DNA of 64,000 bases from Turritopsis dohrnii (taxonomy: Eukaryota > Cnidaria > Hydrozoa > Anthoathecata > Oceaniidae): contig BQMF02000044.1 in assembly GCA_027922465.2 (NCBI GenBank), positions 372,001 to 436,000 of the forward strand, written 5' to 3'. The number at the start of each line of letters is the position of its first letter. Within the stretch, counting starts at the first letter, position 1. Under the pieces are notes generated by a model. That model saw only the letters and a list, made by a program, of their open reading frames with translations, was not told where the DNA came from and searched no databases. Shown here piece by piece: positions 45,138 to 56,525 of this stretch. A program made the translations under genes and the position numbers.

Positions 45138-45227
45138 CAACCTCGTACCCAGGGTTTCTTGCCTTTTCCATATACTTCGCCGCCGTACGTATATCGAAAA
45201 CGCAAGAAACCCCTGGGTACGAGGTTG
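45138..45227. mobile_element. palindromic MITE with perfect 10-bp TSD (CAACCTCG family)
   Basis: CAACCTCGTACCCAGGGTTT to CCCTGGGTACGAGGTTG, 90 bp, nearly self-complementary with a short GC-rich centre (CGCCGCCGTACG). TTCTATGCTT flanks it exactly on both sides (45128-45137 and 45228-45237). Confidence 0.9.
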
Positions 45228-45267
45228 TTCTATGCTTATGCTCCTGTATAGTGATGTACTAGTTCTC

Positions 45268-45702
45268 TTAGGGGGTGTTTTTATGAGAAATACCAGTCCG
45301 GTTTCAGCCCGCTTAACCGAGGGCCTCGGTTTACTGTGAGATCTCGGCTGACTCGTGACTTTCACTTAGAAATAAAAGTGCATTTATTTGAGAAAAAATT
45401 GGCCCGGCAAGCCGAGATCTCGGCTCGGCTCGGGCTGAGATTTCCCATGTAAACACATTTATCATTTAGCCCGGCAAAACGGGCTGAATTTTACATAATA
45501 TGCGCATGCACATATTACACTTTTTGTCTTTCTTAATTTTCAAGATGGCGGATAGAAAAAAGGGAAACAAAGTTTAAGGGCAATTACATAATATGTTTCT
45601 ATGTCTGCCATTTTGAATTTCTACCCGCTAAGACAATCGAAACGAAACCACGTTATCACATCTGGCCCCGTTTGCCGGGCTGAATTTTCCTCGTATAAAC
45701 AT
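45268..45702. mobile_element. second Harbinger-like MITE, imperfect
   Basis: TTA followed by GGGGGTGTTTTTATGAG and CAGCCCGCTTAACCGAGG begins it. CCGGGCTGAATTTTCC and TATAAACA lie near the right end in inverted sense, with several internal AGCCCGGC/GCCGGGCT copies. The style matches the 43983 element (TTA, stacked CCCG/CGGG inverted repeats, ATGTAA-type ends), but the right terminus is degraded. Confidence 0.45.
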
Positions 45703-45918
45703 TGAATCACGGTTTTCGACGCTGTCCCCCCCGTGTATATATAAAGAAAAGAATGTTTGACTTTATTATCCAGTTCTTATTGTCTCTATCAAGGACTTAA
45801 TTGTTGTTTTCGATTTTGTTGTTGTCGACGAACTCGGTTGGAAATGCTCTCAATTTTTGGCAGAGAAAGACATCTGAAGAGTCCCTTCCATTAAAGCCTT
45901 GGCCTTCTTGTGGATCGG

Positions 45919-45986
45919 CAACCTCATACCCAGGGTACTAGGGTAGGAAGATATCGAAAAGGCAAGAAACCCTGGGTACTAGGTTG
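45919..45986. mobile_element. palindromic MITE with perfect 10-bp TSD (CAACCTCG family)
   Basis: A 68-bp copy, CAACCTCATACCCAGGGTAC to CCCTGGGTACTAGGTTG. TGTGGATCGG is repeated exactly on both sides (45909-45918 and 45987-45996). Confidence 0.9.
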
Positions 45987-46023
45987 TGTGGATCGGCACT
46001 GCTGTGTATTCTGCAAAAGTTCT

Positions 46024-46186
46024 GTAATAGAGAATAATGTGGCATTAGAAAATAATGCCGCACCAAAGTGACATTGATTTAAAAATTAATGTTGCGTCGT
46101 AATAATTAAGTAATTAATTAATTATTTAGGCGATATATTGAAACCACGGTGCGCATTATTTTCTAATGCCACATTTTCTCTATTAC
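46024..46186. mobile_element. 163-bp MITE with about 41-bp TIRs
   Basis: GTAATAGAGAATAATGTGGC then ATTAGAAAATAATG is mirrored by CATTATTTTCTAATGCC then ACATTTTCTCTATTAC. The central 80 bp are AT-rich. The superfamily is unclear. No definite target duplication. Confidence 0.8.
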
Positions 46187-46439
46187 GTTCGTTCACCAAG
46201 ACGCCAGTGTGGCGTACACAGCACGAGTACACAGCTGTCCAGTTAACACACGACGACGTCAACACAACGTTGTTTTATGGTTGTTCTAACATCGTAACCA
46301 AAAACGACCATTAACCGACGTCAAGAAAACGTCGGGGTTAGCTGCAAATACTTGCGACCTGAAAAAACATTTCAAAATCCTATAATGGTTGAAAGCTTAA
46401 GTCGTGACTAGAGTTTTTTTTGTTTGTTTTTTTAAATCA
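46187..46439. repeat. ACGACGTC/AACGTTGTT-rich repeat
   Basis: CGACGACGTCAACACAACG, AAAAACGACCATTAACCGAC and GTCAAGAAAACGTCG resemble the repeat at 47085-47280 (CGACGTCGAAACAACGTTG, AACGACCGTTAAGCGACG), partly in inverted sense. The two may be the ends of one element interrupted by SINEs, but I cannot delimit it. Confidence 0.45.
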
Positions 46440-46581
46440 CTTGCCTCACTCAAGGTCGAAGCCACTACAAAGAGTTGAGCTACAGGAGTGGTGACTTTTT
46501 CAACACCCGACCTCAGCGGGGTTTAAACCATCAATATTGGGTTCCCAAGCTCAACGCTTTAACCACTAAGCCACTACTGCA
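46440..46581 (-). mobile_element. tRNA-like SINE head, minus strand
   Basis: On the minus strand GCAGTAGTGGCTTAGTGGTT then AAAGCG forms an A-box region, and GGTTTAAACCCCG a B-box-like segment, followed by CTGAGGTCGGGTGTTG. It differs in sequence from the two other SINE heads, so a third family is likely. Confidence 0.55.
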
Positions 46582-46982
46582 TAAAATGGTATTTGTGTTT
46601 ATCCTATTAAAATTATTTATTTATTTTCAGTCAATTCTGACGTTCTTTCGACGTCCAAAGAACGTTGAATTTTGTATTCCTCCGGCATTCTGTATGCAAT
46701 TTAGTTCGTAAGGTAATCATCTTGAAAACCATGAAAAATGTGTCTTCCATTATCTATTCATTTGGATCAAAGGACAGAAGAATGCCTGAATGAATTAATA
46801 CAATCCAAATTAAGAAAGAAACGAAAAACGATGGTTTGTCAACTGTACACTGCAAATAGTTTAAAGCATTGTTTTAAAAAGCAAGCAAAAGTTATATATT
46901 TTTTTTCATTTCGTTTTTTTCCATCTTAACCTGCTCGAAATTAAGTTGGTGATTTTAATAATAGTCGAATACATTAGCTAAG
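46582..46982. other. spacer, nothing seen
   Basis: AT-rich; no supported gene or repeat. Confidence 0.5.
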
Positions 46983-47051
46983 CACCGTAATGTATTGGTT
47001 ATCACTTCAGAATTCATGCGGGAGGTTAGGGTTCGATTCCCGCTGGTGACT
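46983..47051 (+). mobile_element. tRNA-like SINE head
   Basis: CACCGTAATGTATTGGTTAT, AGAATTCATGCGGGAGG and GGGTTCGATTCCCGCTGGTG form a tRNA-like cloverleaf with a surviving acceptor stem (CACC/GGTG) and an intact B box. It is related to the heads at 29327 and 43490. The anticodon loop is again non-standard. Confidence 0.6.
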
Positions 47052-47424
47052 TTTCATTTGTTGTCATTGCATTTCGTCGTTAATTTGACCATACTACAAC
47101 GTCCATGCGACGTTGTTTTCGGTTTTTTGACCGTTGCACAACATCCGTACAACATCATTTTTGGTTATTTTAATCGTTGTTGTTTAATCGACGTTGTTTT
47201 GCTGTTTCCATTTCGACCAAAACGACCGTTAAGCGACGATGGAATGCGACGTCGAAACAACGTTGAAACAATGTCTTAATGGGTATTGTTATATGCTGTC
47301 TTTCGTTTCCATAAAGAGGCGTCTTTCTTGCTTGTCGTCTAGGTAGGTCTAAGTTCGAGGTTTGTTCTCGCCATTTTTGCCGCCTCGAAAGATAACTTTT
47401 GTGTCGTTTTGCAAAAGGTTACAG
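47052..47424. repeat. AACGTTG/CGACGTC-rich repeat
   Basis: Phrases such as CCATGCGACGTTGTTTTCGG, AATCGACGTTGTTTTGC and GCGACGTCGAAACAACGTTG recur to about 47285. This looks like one half of a larger repeat (compare 46187-46439). The rest is plain spacer. Confidence 0.4.
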
Positions 47425-47481
47425 CAACCTCGTTCTCCGTGTAGTATATCACAAAGGCAAGAAGCACTGGGAACGAGGTTG
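47425..47481. mobile_element. palindromic MITE, diverged CAACCTCG copy
   Basis: CAACCTCGTTCTCCGTG to CACTGGGAACGAGGTTG, 57 bp. The flanks AGGTTACAG and GGGTGACAA agree at only six of nine positions, so the duplication is decayed. Confidence 0.6.
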
Positions 47482-47790
47482 GGGTGACAACTGGCAGGGG
47501 GGAACGTTTGTGTAAAGCATATAAAGTAAAAGTAACAGAGGAGATTTTGCGTCCTTCTTTACAGCAGAAGTAGTTTTACCCCACCTGCGATGCCAGTCGA
47601 CTTGCATATGGTAAATTGGCTTTCACAAGGTGAATACTAACAAACGCTCTTAGAAAAAATCATGTTGCCAAATTATATACACGTTTGAGTCAAGGACAAA
47701 GTCATTTTATAGCTTTTCGTCGCGATTGGAATGGTATAGCGATTAACCAGTAGTGCCGGCTAGTGTACAGTTAATCATCCAAGGACTGGA
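47482..47790. other. spacer, nothing seen
   Basis: No gene or repeat supported. Confidence 0.5.
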
Positions 47791-47825
47791 CAACCTCGTC
47801 CCCAGGGCTTCTTGCCTTTTTGATA
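47791..47825. mobile_element. half of a CAACCTCG palindromic MITE
   Basis: CAACCTCGTCCCCAGGGCTT then CTTGCCTTTTTGATA equals the left arm of the family. The right arm is missing and the sequence passes directly into a Helitron-type terminus. Confidence 0.7.
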
Positions 47826-48290
47826 CCGCCAAGGCGGCGTCGTTTGCCACCCGTGTTCAGCCTGCGTCCAGTTCACGAAAAATAAAATATAGGAATTTGC
47901 GATGACAGGTGTGCCCATGTTGAAGAGCTCGAAAAACTGATCAAAAAAATGTATGGGATCGTTTTGCTACGGCCAACCGTTACGGAGGTATCGTTGGTCA
48001 AAATTTTGATGACGTCATAGACCCGTCGTCGTCCCCAGAAAAAATTAGACCCAAGTTTTTCATCTCCCAATCGCCTGTATATCGCTGACCCCATAAAACG
48101 TCAGTTATCCCTATTCATTGGTACTGAGATAAATTTCCCTGAACGTCGTGTTCTAATTGGGTCTCAAATGGAATGGCTTCACATTGACGTCGCGCAAAAG
48201 ATAAGAAATCATTTCTCTCACAACTCACCTACCATTTTGCGTGACAGACAAACAAACAGACAAACAGAGAATCGGCTATTAATATATAGA
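47823..48290 (-). mobile_element. non-autonomous Helitron, partial 3' end
   Basis: Read on the minus strand it starts TCTATATATTAATAGCCGAT and TCTCTGTTTGTCTGTT, and ends with a hairpin (GGCAAACGACGCCGCC-like, then TTGGCGG). These are the same ends as the complete copy at 56580-57436. The terminal CTAG is replaced by GGTATC from the adjoining MITE half, so the 3' tip is lost. The middle (47860-48120) is shared with the 522-bp insertion at 25594-26115. Confidence 0.65.
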
Positions 48291-48690
48291 CATTGAATAT
48301 GGGTGGTGGTTGTTGATAGCTGCTTCTGGCGCACCGCCTGTTGTAAAAAGGGAAGTTTGTTACAATACACCGTGTCCGAATTCTTGGGTCCTCCCCTGTT
48401 TAAAAACTCGGAGCTCCTTCCCCCAATGATGTGATCATCTTCTATCATTGTGAATTTCTGGGTCCTGCGACATTACATGGTCACTATGTCCCCTTTATGC
48501 ACTGTGTTGCAAATCTTTTCAGTTGTCAATCGCTCATTATATGTCGTGCGCGTGCGCCGCCATATTATATTCTTGCTGTAGGTATGATGGCGATAATGGG
48601 TCGTTATCTTTTCAATGATAACAGTACTATTATTCTCCGTAATTAAATGCTACAGTGAAAAATTAGAACTTCAGCAATATTGGGTAAATA
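48291..48690. other. possible promoter/5' UTR region
   Basis: GC-richer patch (GTCGTGCGCGTGCGCCGCC near 48545) upstream of a good ATG context. No gene is proven. This could be the promoter of the gene suggested at 48691. Confidence 0.3.
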
Positions 48691-48708
48691 ATGGCCGCTG
48701 AAATGCCG
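48691..48708 (+). CDS. candidate first coding exon (MAAEMP)
   Basis: AAATAATGGCCGCTGAAATG then CCG leads directly into a strong donor GTAAGC (48709). The ATG context is good and the exon leaves in phase 0. It begins a long repeat-poor stretch that I read as intron. Three other ATG-to-donor segments downstream (52503, 60533, 63522) are also phase 0 and could be alternatives. No downstream partner exon is in the window, so this is an inference from splice signals only. Confidence 0.35.
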
Positions 48709-48714
48709 GTAAGC

Positions 48715-50353
48715 AAAAAATGTTTTTATAAAAATATTTTCATTTGATAAGATCATGCAAGATCATATATAAATGATTTATGATTGTAAAGGAATTATTA
48801 TTCCCTGACAAGACCAGATGTCTTATAAATCTGGTGCTTGTTTACATTTGCGTAATCAAACAACTTGACGTCTTGATCTGTAAGAAGATCCCATGGCGAA
48901 GATCTCTTTAGTGATTCTCCTTTTCATTGCCAAGAATATCTATCGATATTCTTCTGAGTCTTATGATGTTGAATCCACAGCAATTTTCAAAACAAAACAA
49001 TTCAAGTCCAGCATGTTGTAATACCTTCACAGGTGTGAGCATCAATCACCCCACTCAATTTATAAAATTAAACCCAAGTTTCTTGGCCTTGTTTTAAAAT
49101 TTTTTTTGAGATCTGAGGTCTGATTTATTCAAAAATCACCCATAGATGATCCTCTTCTTTTAGTACTCATTAAATATGGATTGAGAAAATGTATTTCCAC
49201 CTTTGTTTTGCTTAAAAGGAACTCAAAATTCTATCAATTCAATATTTTTATATACTGTATGGCAAGGCATTTATTATAAATTCCAGCTTTTGGATGCCAC
49301 GTTTAATAGAGGGCGGCATTACTTACAAAATGAAAAATGTGATGAAAATAGACTTAATACGATTATGGTAATTACGATAATGTTTACTTTTTCTAAAAAA
49401 TGCTACAAAGGATTGTATGAAGATGTTTTTCACAAAAAGATTCACATTATACAATAAATTCAAAGAATATCAATGTCAATATCAATGTAAACACCTTTTC
49501 TATAAGCATAAAACGGATATAAGCGCAATTACGCTGATAATTGCCAAAAATTTAAGCATAAACTATAAGAAAACCTTTGACCCTGAAAAAATTGTGTAAG
49601 CATAAACAATAGTCAAAAATACATTTTTCTGGGATGTCAAAAATACATTTTTCTGGGATATGAAACATCTCCATAGCAAATAAAGGTTTTGCTGTGATAT
49701 AAACAGTGTATGATGGAAGACATTGTAGTGGTGGTTTGCTTGAAAAGTAGTAGCAAGCATAAAGTATAGGTGTGGATAGACTAAGCATGTTTATAAGCAT
49801 CGATTAAGGCTTGATTCTCAAAATCTTTAAACATAACTGAACCAAATTTACTTCGATGATTATAAAAAAAAGGTGTATTGCCATTCTCTTCTATGAGATG
49901 AAAACTTTCATAGTTTTCCTTGATAGTTAGAGTGCAAGAAGATATCCGACAAACAAATTTTAGTGGGACTAAACTGTCCAAGCCTGTAACATTTTTTAAG
50001 GATACAAGAATGTTTGAATGTTCTTGCGCAATTACTTACGCATCAATTAAATTTCATGCAAAGGTGGATGAATTTGTTGATAGAAAACAAATAAAACTAA
50101 TTAAAGTAATAATTGAAGTAATATTATTTGTAAAAACTTTGTGCATGTGTTTCTTTTTAAAAATAATGGCCCTCGAAAGTTGCCCAAATCTGGTTTTCAT
50201 GATTTATATATTGGTCCTATGTCTCCAATTTCATGAGGCAGTAACTCAGAGCCAAGACAAATTTAGAGCAAAATATTTGGCACAGTTACTAATCACAACA
50301 TAAGCAATAACAACTCCAGTGACGTATCCAGAGATTTTTTGGGTATAGCGGCT
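48715..50353. other. probable intron, nothing recognised
   Basis: AT-rich. A local direct repeat TCAAAAATACATTTTTCTGG appears twice at about 49613-49660. No element ends or coding frame with motifs. Confidence 0.4.
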
Positions 50354-51709
50354 CAGACCTCCCACATCGTCCTAAATGTCCTAAATTTTTAGATTTTTCA
50401 TTTTTTGTCCCAAATTGTCCTAAAATTGGTAGGAATGTCCTAAAATGTCCTAAAATTTCATATATGGCACTTTGTACTTATATATCTGTAATTTAATGTT
50501 GTACACCATATACAATGTTTAAGCGCACTGCCTAGATATGAATTTGGTTGAAGTTGTCTTATTGAATATGACTCTAAAAACTGGCAGAGAAATGATCTTT
50601 TTTCTATGCTAGGAATTTTATGATAATGTGTCCCTTATTGATAGTGATATTGTTAACATTAATTGATCATACTAGCCCTTTTTTTCAATTCGCTGTCTTA
50701 TGTTGAGAATATTTATATAGGATATATGTTACAGATGTGTTCTTCTGAAGTTCGAAGCATCTGTTTAATATCAATTGTCTGCTCAGTTTAGCATTAAAGA
50801 TGTAAATATTTATCTTATCTGAAGTGGCAAGGGCAATTTTGTCAGAATGTATTTCATAAAGTTTTTGCTCAAACGAAGCTTAAGTAAATCATTTTGATTG
50901 ACTTTGCTTCTTGAAAGAAATATAGGGTCGTTTAAAGCTATAAGATATGTTTATAGGAATAGATATAGTTGATTATTTGTTTATTTCTTATTTTAAATGT
51001 TGAGAGTATTTATTGGATATATCTTAGCAGGGATCTTAGACATGAGTTAATCTGGAACAAGTTTGAAGCAGTAGTTTTTTTACATCAATTGTCTGCTCAA
51101 TTTTGCATTAATGAAGTAAAATGTTAAGATATAGTATATAGTATATGAATAACTATATCTAAAGATATAGATATAGTTATTCATTGTTGATTTCTTATTT
51201 TTTAATTTGAGAACATTTAGGATATATATTTGAGTTACAAGTTTGAATTAGTTGTTTCACATCAAATCCTGCGTTGATTAAAGATTTAAATGCTTTGCTT
51301 TCTTGTTTTCTTTTAAAGATTGAAAATGTAATGAAGTGGCAAAATTTATTTTGTTGACTTCCATTGTTCGATATTTTGTTCGATCGTTTTTGTTCAGGGC
51401 AGTCACAATAAATCACTTGCTGCTCTGGGTGCTGTTGTTCAATCTAGTGATTAATTTTGATTGACCTTGCATGAGAACTATAGGGTTGTCTAAGGCTATT
51501 AAGAATGTCTTTAGAGCTTGTTTTTTTTATATCAATGTTTTTTGGTATTTTGATTGAGAAAATCAGGTCCTAAAATGTCCTAAAATCATAATGAAAATCC
51601 TAATTTGTCCTAAAATATGGCATAAAATTTGTCCTAAATGTCCTAAATTTAAGGAAAAATTTGTCCTAAAATCCTAAAAAAATTGAGTAATAGGGGCGTG
51701 GGAGGTCTG
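50354..51709. mobile_element. hAT-like element with direct GTCCTAAA arrays
   Basis: CAGACCTCCCAC (50354-50365) and GTGGGAGGTCTG (51698-51709) are exact 12-bp inverted ends, and a CAG...CTG start is usual for hAT. Near the left end GTCCTAAA occurs five times (plus GTCCCAAA), and near the right end about six times, all on the same strand. The 1.1-kb middle is AT-rich and non-coding. An 8-bp duplication is not obvious. Confidence 0.65.
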
Positions 51710-52502
51710 TACTTATGCCATGTATTATTTTTACTGACAGTGTGGGTACTAATAGCAGAATGCTGATATGAACTTCTCATCTGTGTACATCCTACGTACA
51801 GTAAAAAAACAACCCACATCGCAGAGGGTTTTATGTTATGCAATGTTACAAGTTTTATGTTATGCAATGTTACAAAGAAGAGCTTTTCAGTTGGTCAGTC
51901 AAAAAGAGCTGGGGGTCTGGGGAGAAGATTATTTTCAATTCTGTCACATAGAGGTTACATAATGAAGAAACATTCTTTTCTATGATCTTCAGTTCAGTTT
52001 TTTGAACTTCAATGGTGAAATATTTATTCGGCCCTTACTAGCAGCCGATCTTCAAAAACTGTTTTCATTCGGACTCCATCAATATCTTGTGTCCAAACAT
52101 TTTTGGAAAACTTTCAAGGTCTTAATGGTGAAAAAACAAACCTTGAGGCTGTTTTTATGCTGATTTCATAATGAGTATGATTTCATGACAGTAAAAATTT
52201 TCTCCATTGGTTCTCTCAATTTCTAAAACTGGAATTGACAAAGAATGCACTCCCCTTTAAAATGTTCCCGTGATAAAAACAAAATTTAAAGAATTGCATT
52301 TGGAAGTTTATAAAAATGTGTTGCCTGGTATCCCATAGCAACCTTGATGCACAAAATTTAATAATAAAATTGATGTAAATATTTATGTTCTTTTTAAAAA
52401 AAGGACTTTGATGAGATTGAAACGACATACGATGACATAGTACACCCTGGCCTATAAATTATTTTAGAAACTACGTTAAATACAAAAAGAAAACAAGATG
52501 AC
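51710..52502. other. probable intron, nothing recognised
   Basis: TTTTATGTTATGCAATGTTA is duplicated in tandem near 51830-51875. Otherwise featureless. Confidence 0.4.
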
Positions 52503-52562
52503 ATGACTGAAAAACTATATGAAGAGGATGTGAATATTGATGTATATGAGGGGGTGCTTAGA
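52503..52562 (+). CDS. weak candidate alternative first exon
   Basis: ATG opens MTEKLYEEDVNIDVYEGVLR, then GTAAAC (52563), phase 0. The acidic reading is unlike the surrounding AT noise. The donor is weak. I list it only because other ATG-donor segments in the same stretch share the phase. Confidence 0.15.
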
Positions 52563-55500
52563 GTAAACACACAGAGTGTTACATAGTAATTTTTTTTCTT
52601 GATAATCTTAACATCTTAAAAGATTAAGGACACTATAAATTGATTTACATCAAACGTTGTGATGTATTTTGTGAACTGTTTTTTTACAAAAACCACTTCA
52701 AGAAAACTTCCGACATTTGACAAAGACACTCTGTAGAGAATGTTTCTTCTAAGTGTATTTTTACATTCTAAGTCTTCTGAAAAGATTTTGAATATGATCA
52801 CCAGATGTTTTCTTCGAAGACATGAGAGCTGAAGAGCTTTGAACGATCATTGGAAAAACATAAAGGGATCCCTAATGACTTGGTTTTAGAAAAAACAACT
52901 TTAAAAACATGAATCTTAGGAATTTCAACAGTTCAGATGCTATGCATACTGTTCCCTTAGCGAAAGCTAATTTTTTTGTATTCATTCTATATCAAATCTA
53001 AAAGTATATATAGATATGTTTATGTGTGTTTATTGATCAATATTGACTGTTGAAGACCACATAAATCTTTGAAACCATTCACACAAAGTATCAGAATGGC
53101 AATTATGGAATTAAATTACTGTGTTACAAAATCTACATTGACAAAAAAAAAAAATCTTGTATTTTCACTAAAAGCGTTGGGTTAGGTATAATAACCGCGA
53201 AGTAACGTCTTGTGTTTGTTTTTGCATTATTCAAGTATTTTTTAACAGTTTAAAAAATGATTGGTGAATAATATCACCCAATGGTATTTTAGCTGAAGCG
53301 TGATATTTGTACAACCTTCGAAGAATTGTCATTAAAAAAATATAGTTTCGTGATTGAACTGTACTTGTATAAAAACCAATGTTTTCTGTACACATCAATG
53401 TTTTCTTTTCATAAATTTCCCATAACTGAACACAATTTGTGTTATAATATTTGTTAGAATTATATACTGTCATGTACATGAAAGTGTTGTTTGGTGATAT
53501 GTTTGTTATTGAGTGTTGTTTTCAAAGTTTCATGAAAATACTGCGAGAATATTGCCTTTTGAATTTCTCTGTTTATGTGGTGCAGGAAACACACAACATA
53601 TCTCAGGAACTGAACAAAGGCTAAAAGAAATAGTTCTCACATTTGTCAAAATAAAGTTACTCGAAAAGTGTTTCCTGTCTCTTCAGAAACACTCTTGATT
53701 TCATGTTGTTCTATTAGTATATTTGCCGTATATTATCATGTACAAGGTCTTTGTTTTTGTATACACAGAGTTCAGTAAGAACAAGATGTTTCAATGTAGG
53801 TACCAAAATTGAATTCTAATTTTATATATTGTCTTTCAAAGTTTGCAATGCGATGATTGCATATTAGTTAATATTAGTTTTTTTCTTGACTCGTTTCTTG
53901 ACTCGTTTCTTGTATCTGTTTCTTTGATGAAGCAAAGTAAAGGTCATGTCTTGATAGTTAAAATAAAAATCATTCATATACTACTTTTTGTATATGGTAT
54001 ATGCTACATGTGCAGTTAACAAATTGGAACTTGTTCATAAGCCTGATAGTTGGTAGTTGATTTCAACAATAGGACTTTATATGAGGTACTAATACATAAT
54101 GACATATTTGGTATGACTGCTTCAAATTTTTTTTATTTAACATTTTTCAGAACAGTACGTAACGTACGTAAAACGTAAACATAGAATGGACTGCTGGTTT
54201 ATTTATTGCTGTTTCAAAACTGATTTGTAATAATTTATTATGCCACAGGTGTTAGTTTCATGTTATATCAGATTTTCCGTTTGAGACAATTAGGAACTTG
54301 GGTAATTTTCATTTCAATTTGCGAAATTGTGGTGTTTGCCAAAAACTCAACATGTTCGAGAAGTTCAATGCAACATCTGGTTGTATATACTTTTCAATTT
54401 GTGACAGAGCCTTTTCGATTTTGAACGAAACTGCTTTTTTTTTTCTTTTTTAATAAACACTGCCTTTATCTGTACTGTGGCTTTTTGCATGCTGCTTTTT
54501 GTTTTCCATATTTTGAACAGCTGTTTTGGAGTTCCTTTTAAGATAAGTGAAATCATGTTTTCTCACATTTTTCAGAATATATAAATAAATTAAAGTTGTA
54601 TTCCTTGCTTTGAAAGAATTGTTTAGAATATGCTGTTTGGTGGTATTCTTTTCGAAACCTTTTTTTCGAAACTGAATTGTCAGTATAAACTTCACATATT
54701 GAAAGTTCCTTTTTGTCTGGTTGTTATCTAACATCTTAGAAGCTTATTTTCTTGGTAAAGGGCATTCTGTTCTTAAAAAACTTGACCCGCAAGGACAACG
54801 AAATTTTATGAAACTTTTGAAATGATTTCCAGTGATATTTAAAGGTTTGGAATGGTAAAGTAAGTGTTATGTAACACGACTTAATGATAATCAGTGTTTT
54901 GAGATTGAACTTATAAATCTTTTATAACATTTTGTTACGATGAAATCGTTATGTTGATTGCGAAAAACAGCGTAGTCAGCAACTTGCAGTCAAGATTTTT
55001 TTATGATATATTTGTATTTTGTATTTTATCTCTGTCATAGCATTTTTATGTTTTGTGCTTGATAGTAGTTCTTGATAGTTGCCTAAAACTAATCTTGTCA
55101 AATAATGAGATTCGCATATGTTTTTGTTTTGCGATGAAGGCTATCTTTATGAAGCATTTTCGTAAACTTTTATCTAAATCGAAAATAATTTTTATTTTTT
55201 TGCGTAAAGGGTATTTAAAACTCAAAGAAGTTCTTTCTGTTTATCCTGGTCGAGGTAACATTTCTATGCTCTTCATATTCCACACACTTTTGAATTATTG
55301 AAATGGAATTGAAAGACTCAAATTGTGAATTGTGAGTTTGAAAGATTCAAACTATGTCAGGTTTTTGAAAAAGCCAAAAAAATTTTATTAAATACGAACT
55401 ACGAACTTCTTCGCTATCAGCAGACGATATATTTGTTTGTTTTTTTCTGAAAAAAATATATAATAATAATAATAATAATAAAAAGATTCCAAATGTAATG

Positions 55501-55980
55501 CTCGAAGACAAAGAATAGCAATTGTTAAAAATGTGATTTAAAATGGAGACAAAGAAGACGTTTCACAGGAATTATGCAACAGCAAACAAGAGTTGTGAGA
55601 GGACAGTTTTCTCTATGAGGGGCTTTTCATGAAAGAGCCAATCATTTGTTAGGCAGCTGTTCCGTATCCCACACCAGCACAAACAATATGACACCAACCT
55701 CTGTTAACATCTTTAAGTTAGGAAAAACCTTTTTCCCCGTTTTTCATTGTCATAAAAATTCCTTAAGGTTATTTCGAGGATTTACCTAAATATAAAACTT
55801 GCGTAAAAACAGAATGTGGAGATTACCAGTTGGGTCTTAGCTTACATGCCTGTTAAGTTCATGTAAAAAGCGTGTCGACACTCTATGTTTTTTACTCTAT
55901 GGAAATATAGTTCCAACTTCTTATTGTTGTTGCTTTTCGAAATTCCAGGTGAACAGTGAATAGTGAGGAAAAAGCAAACA
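52563..55980. other. probable intron, low complexity
   Basis: T-rich sequence. A TAA-type microsatellite (AATAATAATAATAATAATAA) lies at about 55463-55482. Frames such as 53231-53479 and 54450-54734 show no motif. No transposon ends found. Confidence 0.4.
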
Positions 55981-56019
55981 ATGATATCAGAGATCAGAGG
56001 CGGAACACTGAAGAAGGAG
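55981..56019 (+). CDS. weak candidate exon
   Basis: An acceptor-like CGAAATTCCAG (to about 55949) is followed by sequence containing an ATG that reads MISEIRGGTLKKE up to GTAAAG (56020), phase 0. The sequence between the acceptor and the ATG has stops in frame, so this would be a 5'-terminal coding exon with a spliced leader part. Low confidence. Confidence 0.2.
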
Positions 56020-56025
56020 GTAAAG

Positions 56026-56525
56026 ATTTTCGTATGTAGATTTATTTAGTTTTAGCTTGCAGTGTTGTTTGATTTTCTGCCTGTGTTGCTACTTGAGTGG
56101 AGATCAGAGGCTGGAATGGATCGGATTTAAATGGGATAGGATTTTTTTCCTTTCTGTGGTAACTTTTCCTGTGTGAAGAACAGCCTTCAGTAGAAAGTTG
56201 ATTGTAAAAAGCTGCTTCTTATATGTGTATGATCAAGGTAAAAGTGAAGACTGCTATGCACTTTCATTCACACATGTCTGTGGTTAAGTTAACTTGATTA
56301 TCATATCCAACACAATTATCCTTTCCTTTTGAGTTTCTCTTTATTGTGTCAATGTTCTCGTGAATTAAACATAAACTGTACTCTGCTTGAATTTGTTAGA
56401 AATACCTATTAGTCTAGTCTTAGGGTTTTTTTGCTTGGGTATTTTCATGTTACTTGTGATTGTGGTTCTCGATTGTCCTCAGCTGTCTTAACCATGAGCT
56501 GTGACTAAACAATTACCCCTTGTCA
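56026..56525. other. probable intron, nothing recognised
   Basis: No repeat or coding signal. Confidence 0.4.

Noticed and set aside
46983..47051. Functional tRNA gene
   Set aside because: Acceptor stem and B box are good, but the anticodon arm is mismatched and the head matches the SINE heads elsewhere.
55949..56019. Internal coding exon joined in phase 0 after the MAAEMP exon
   Set aside because: Reading from the acceptor in that phase meets TAG after four codons (GTG AAC AGT GAA TAG), so it cannot be a coding continuation.
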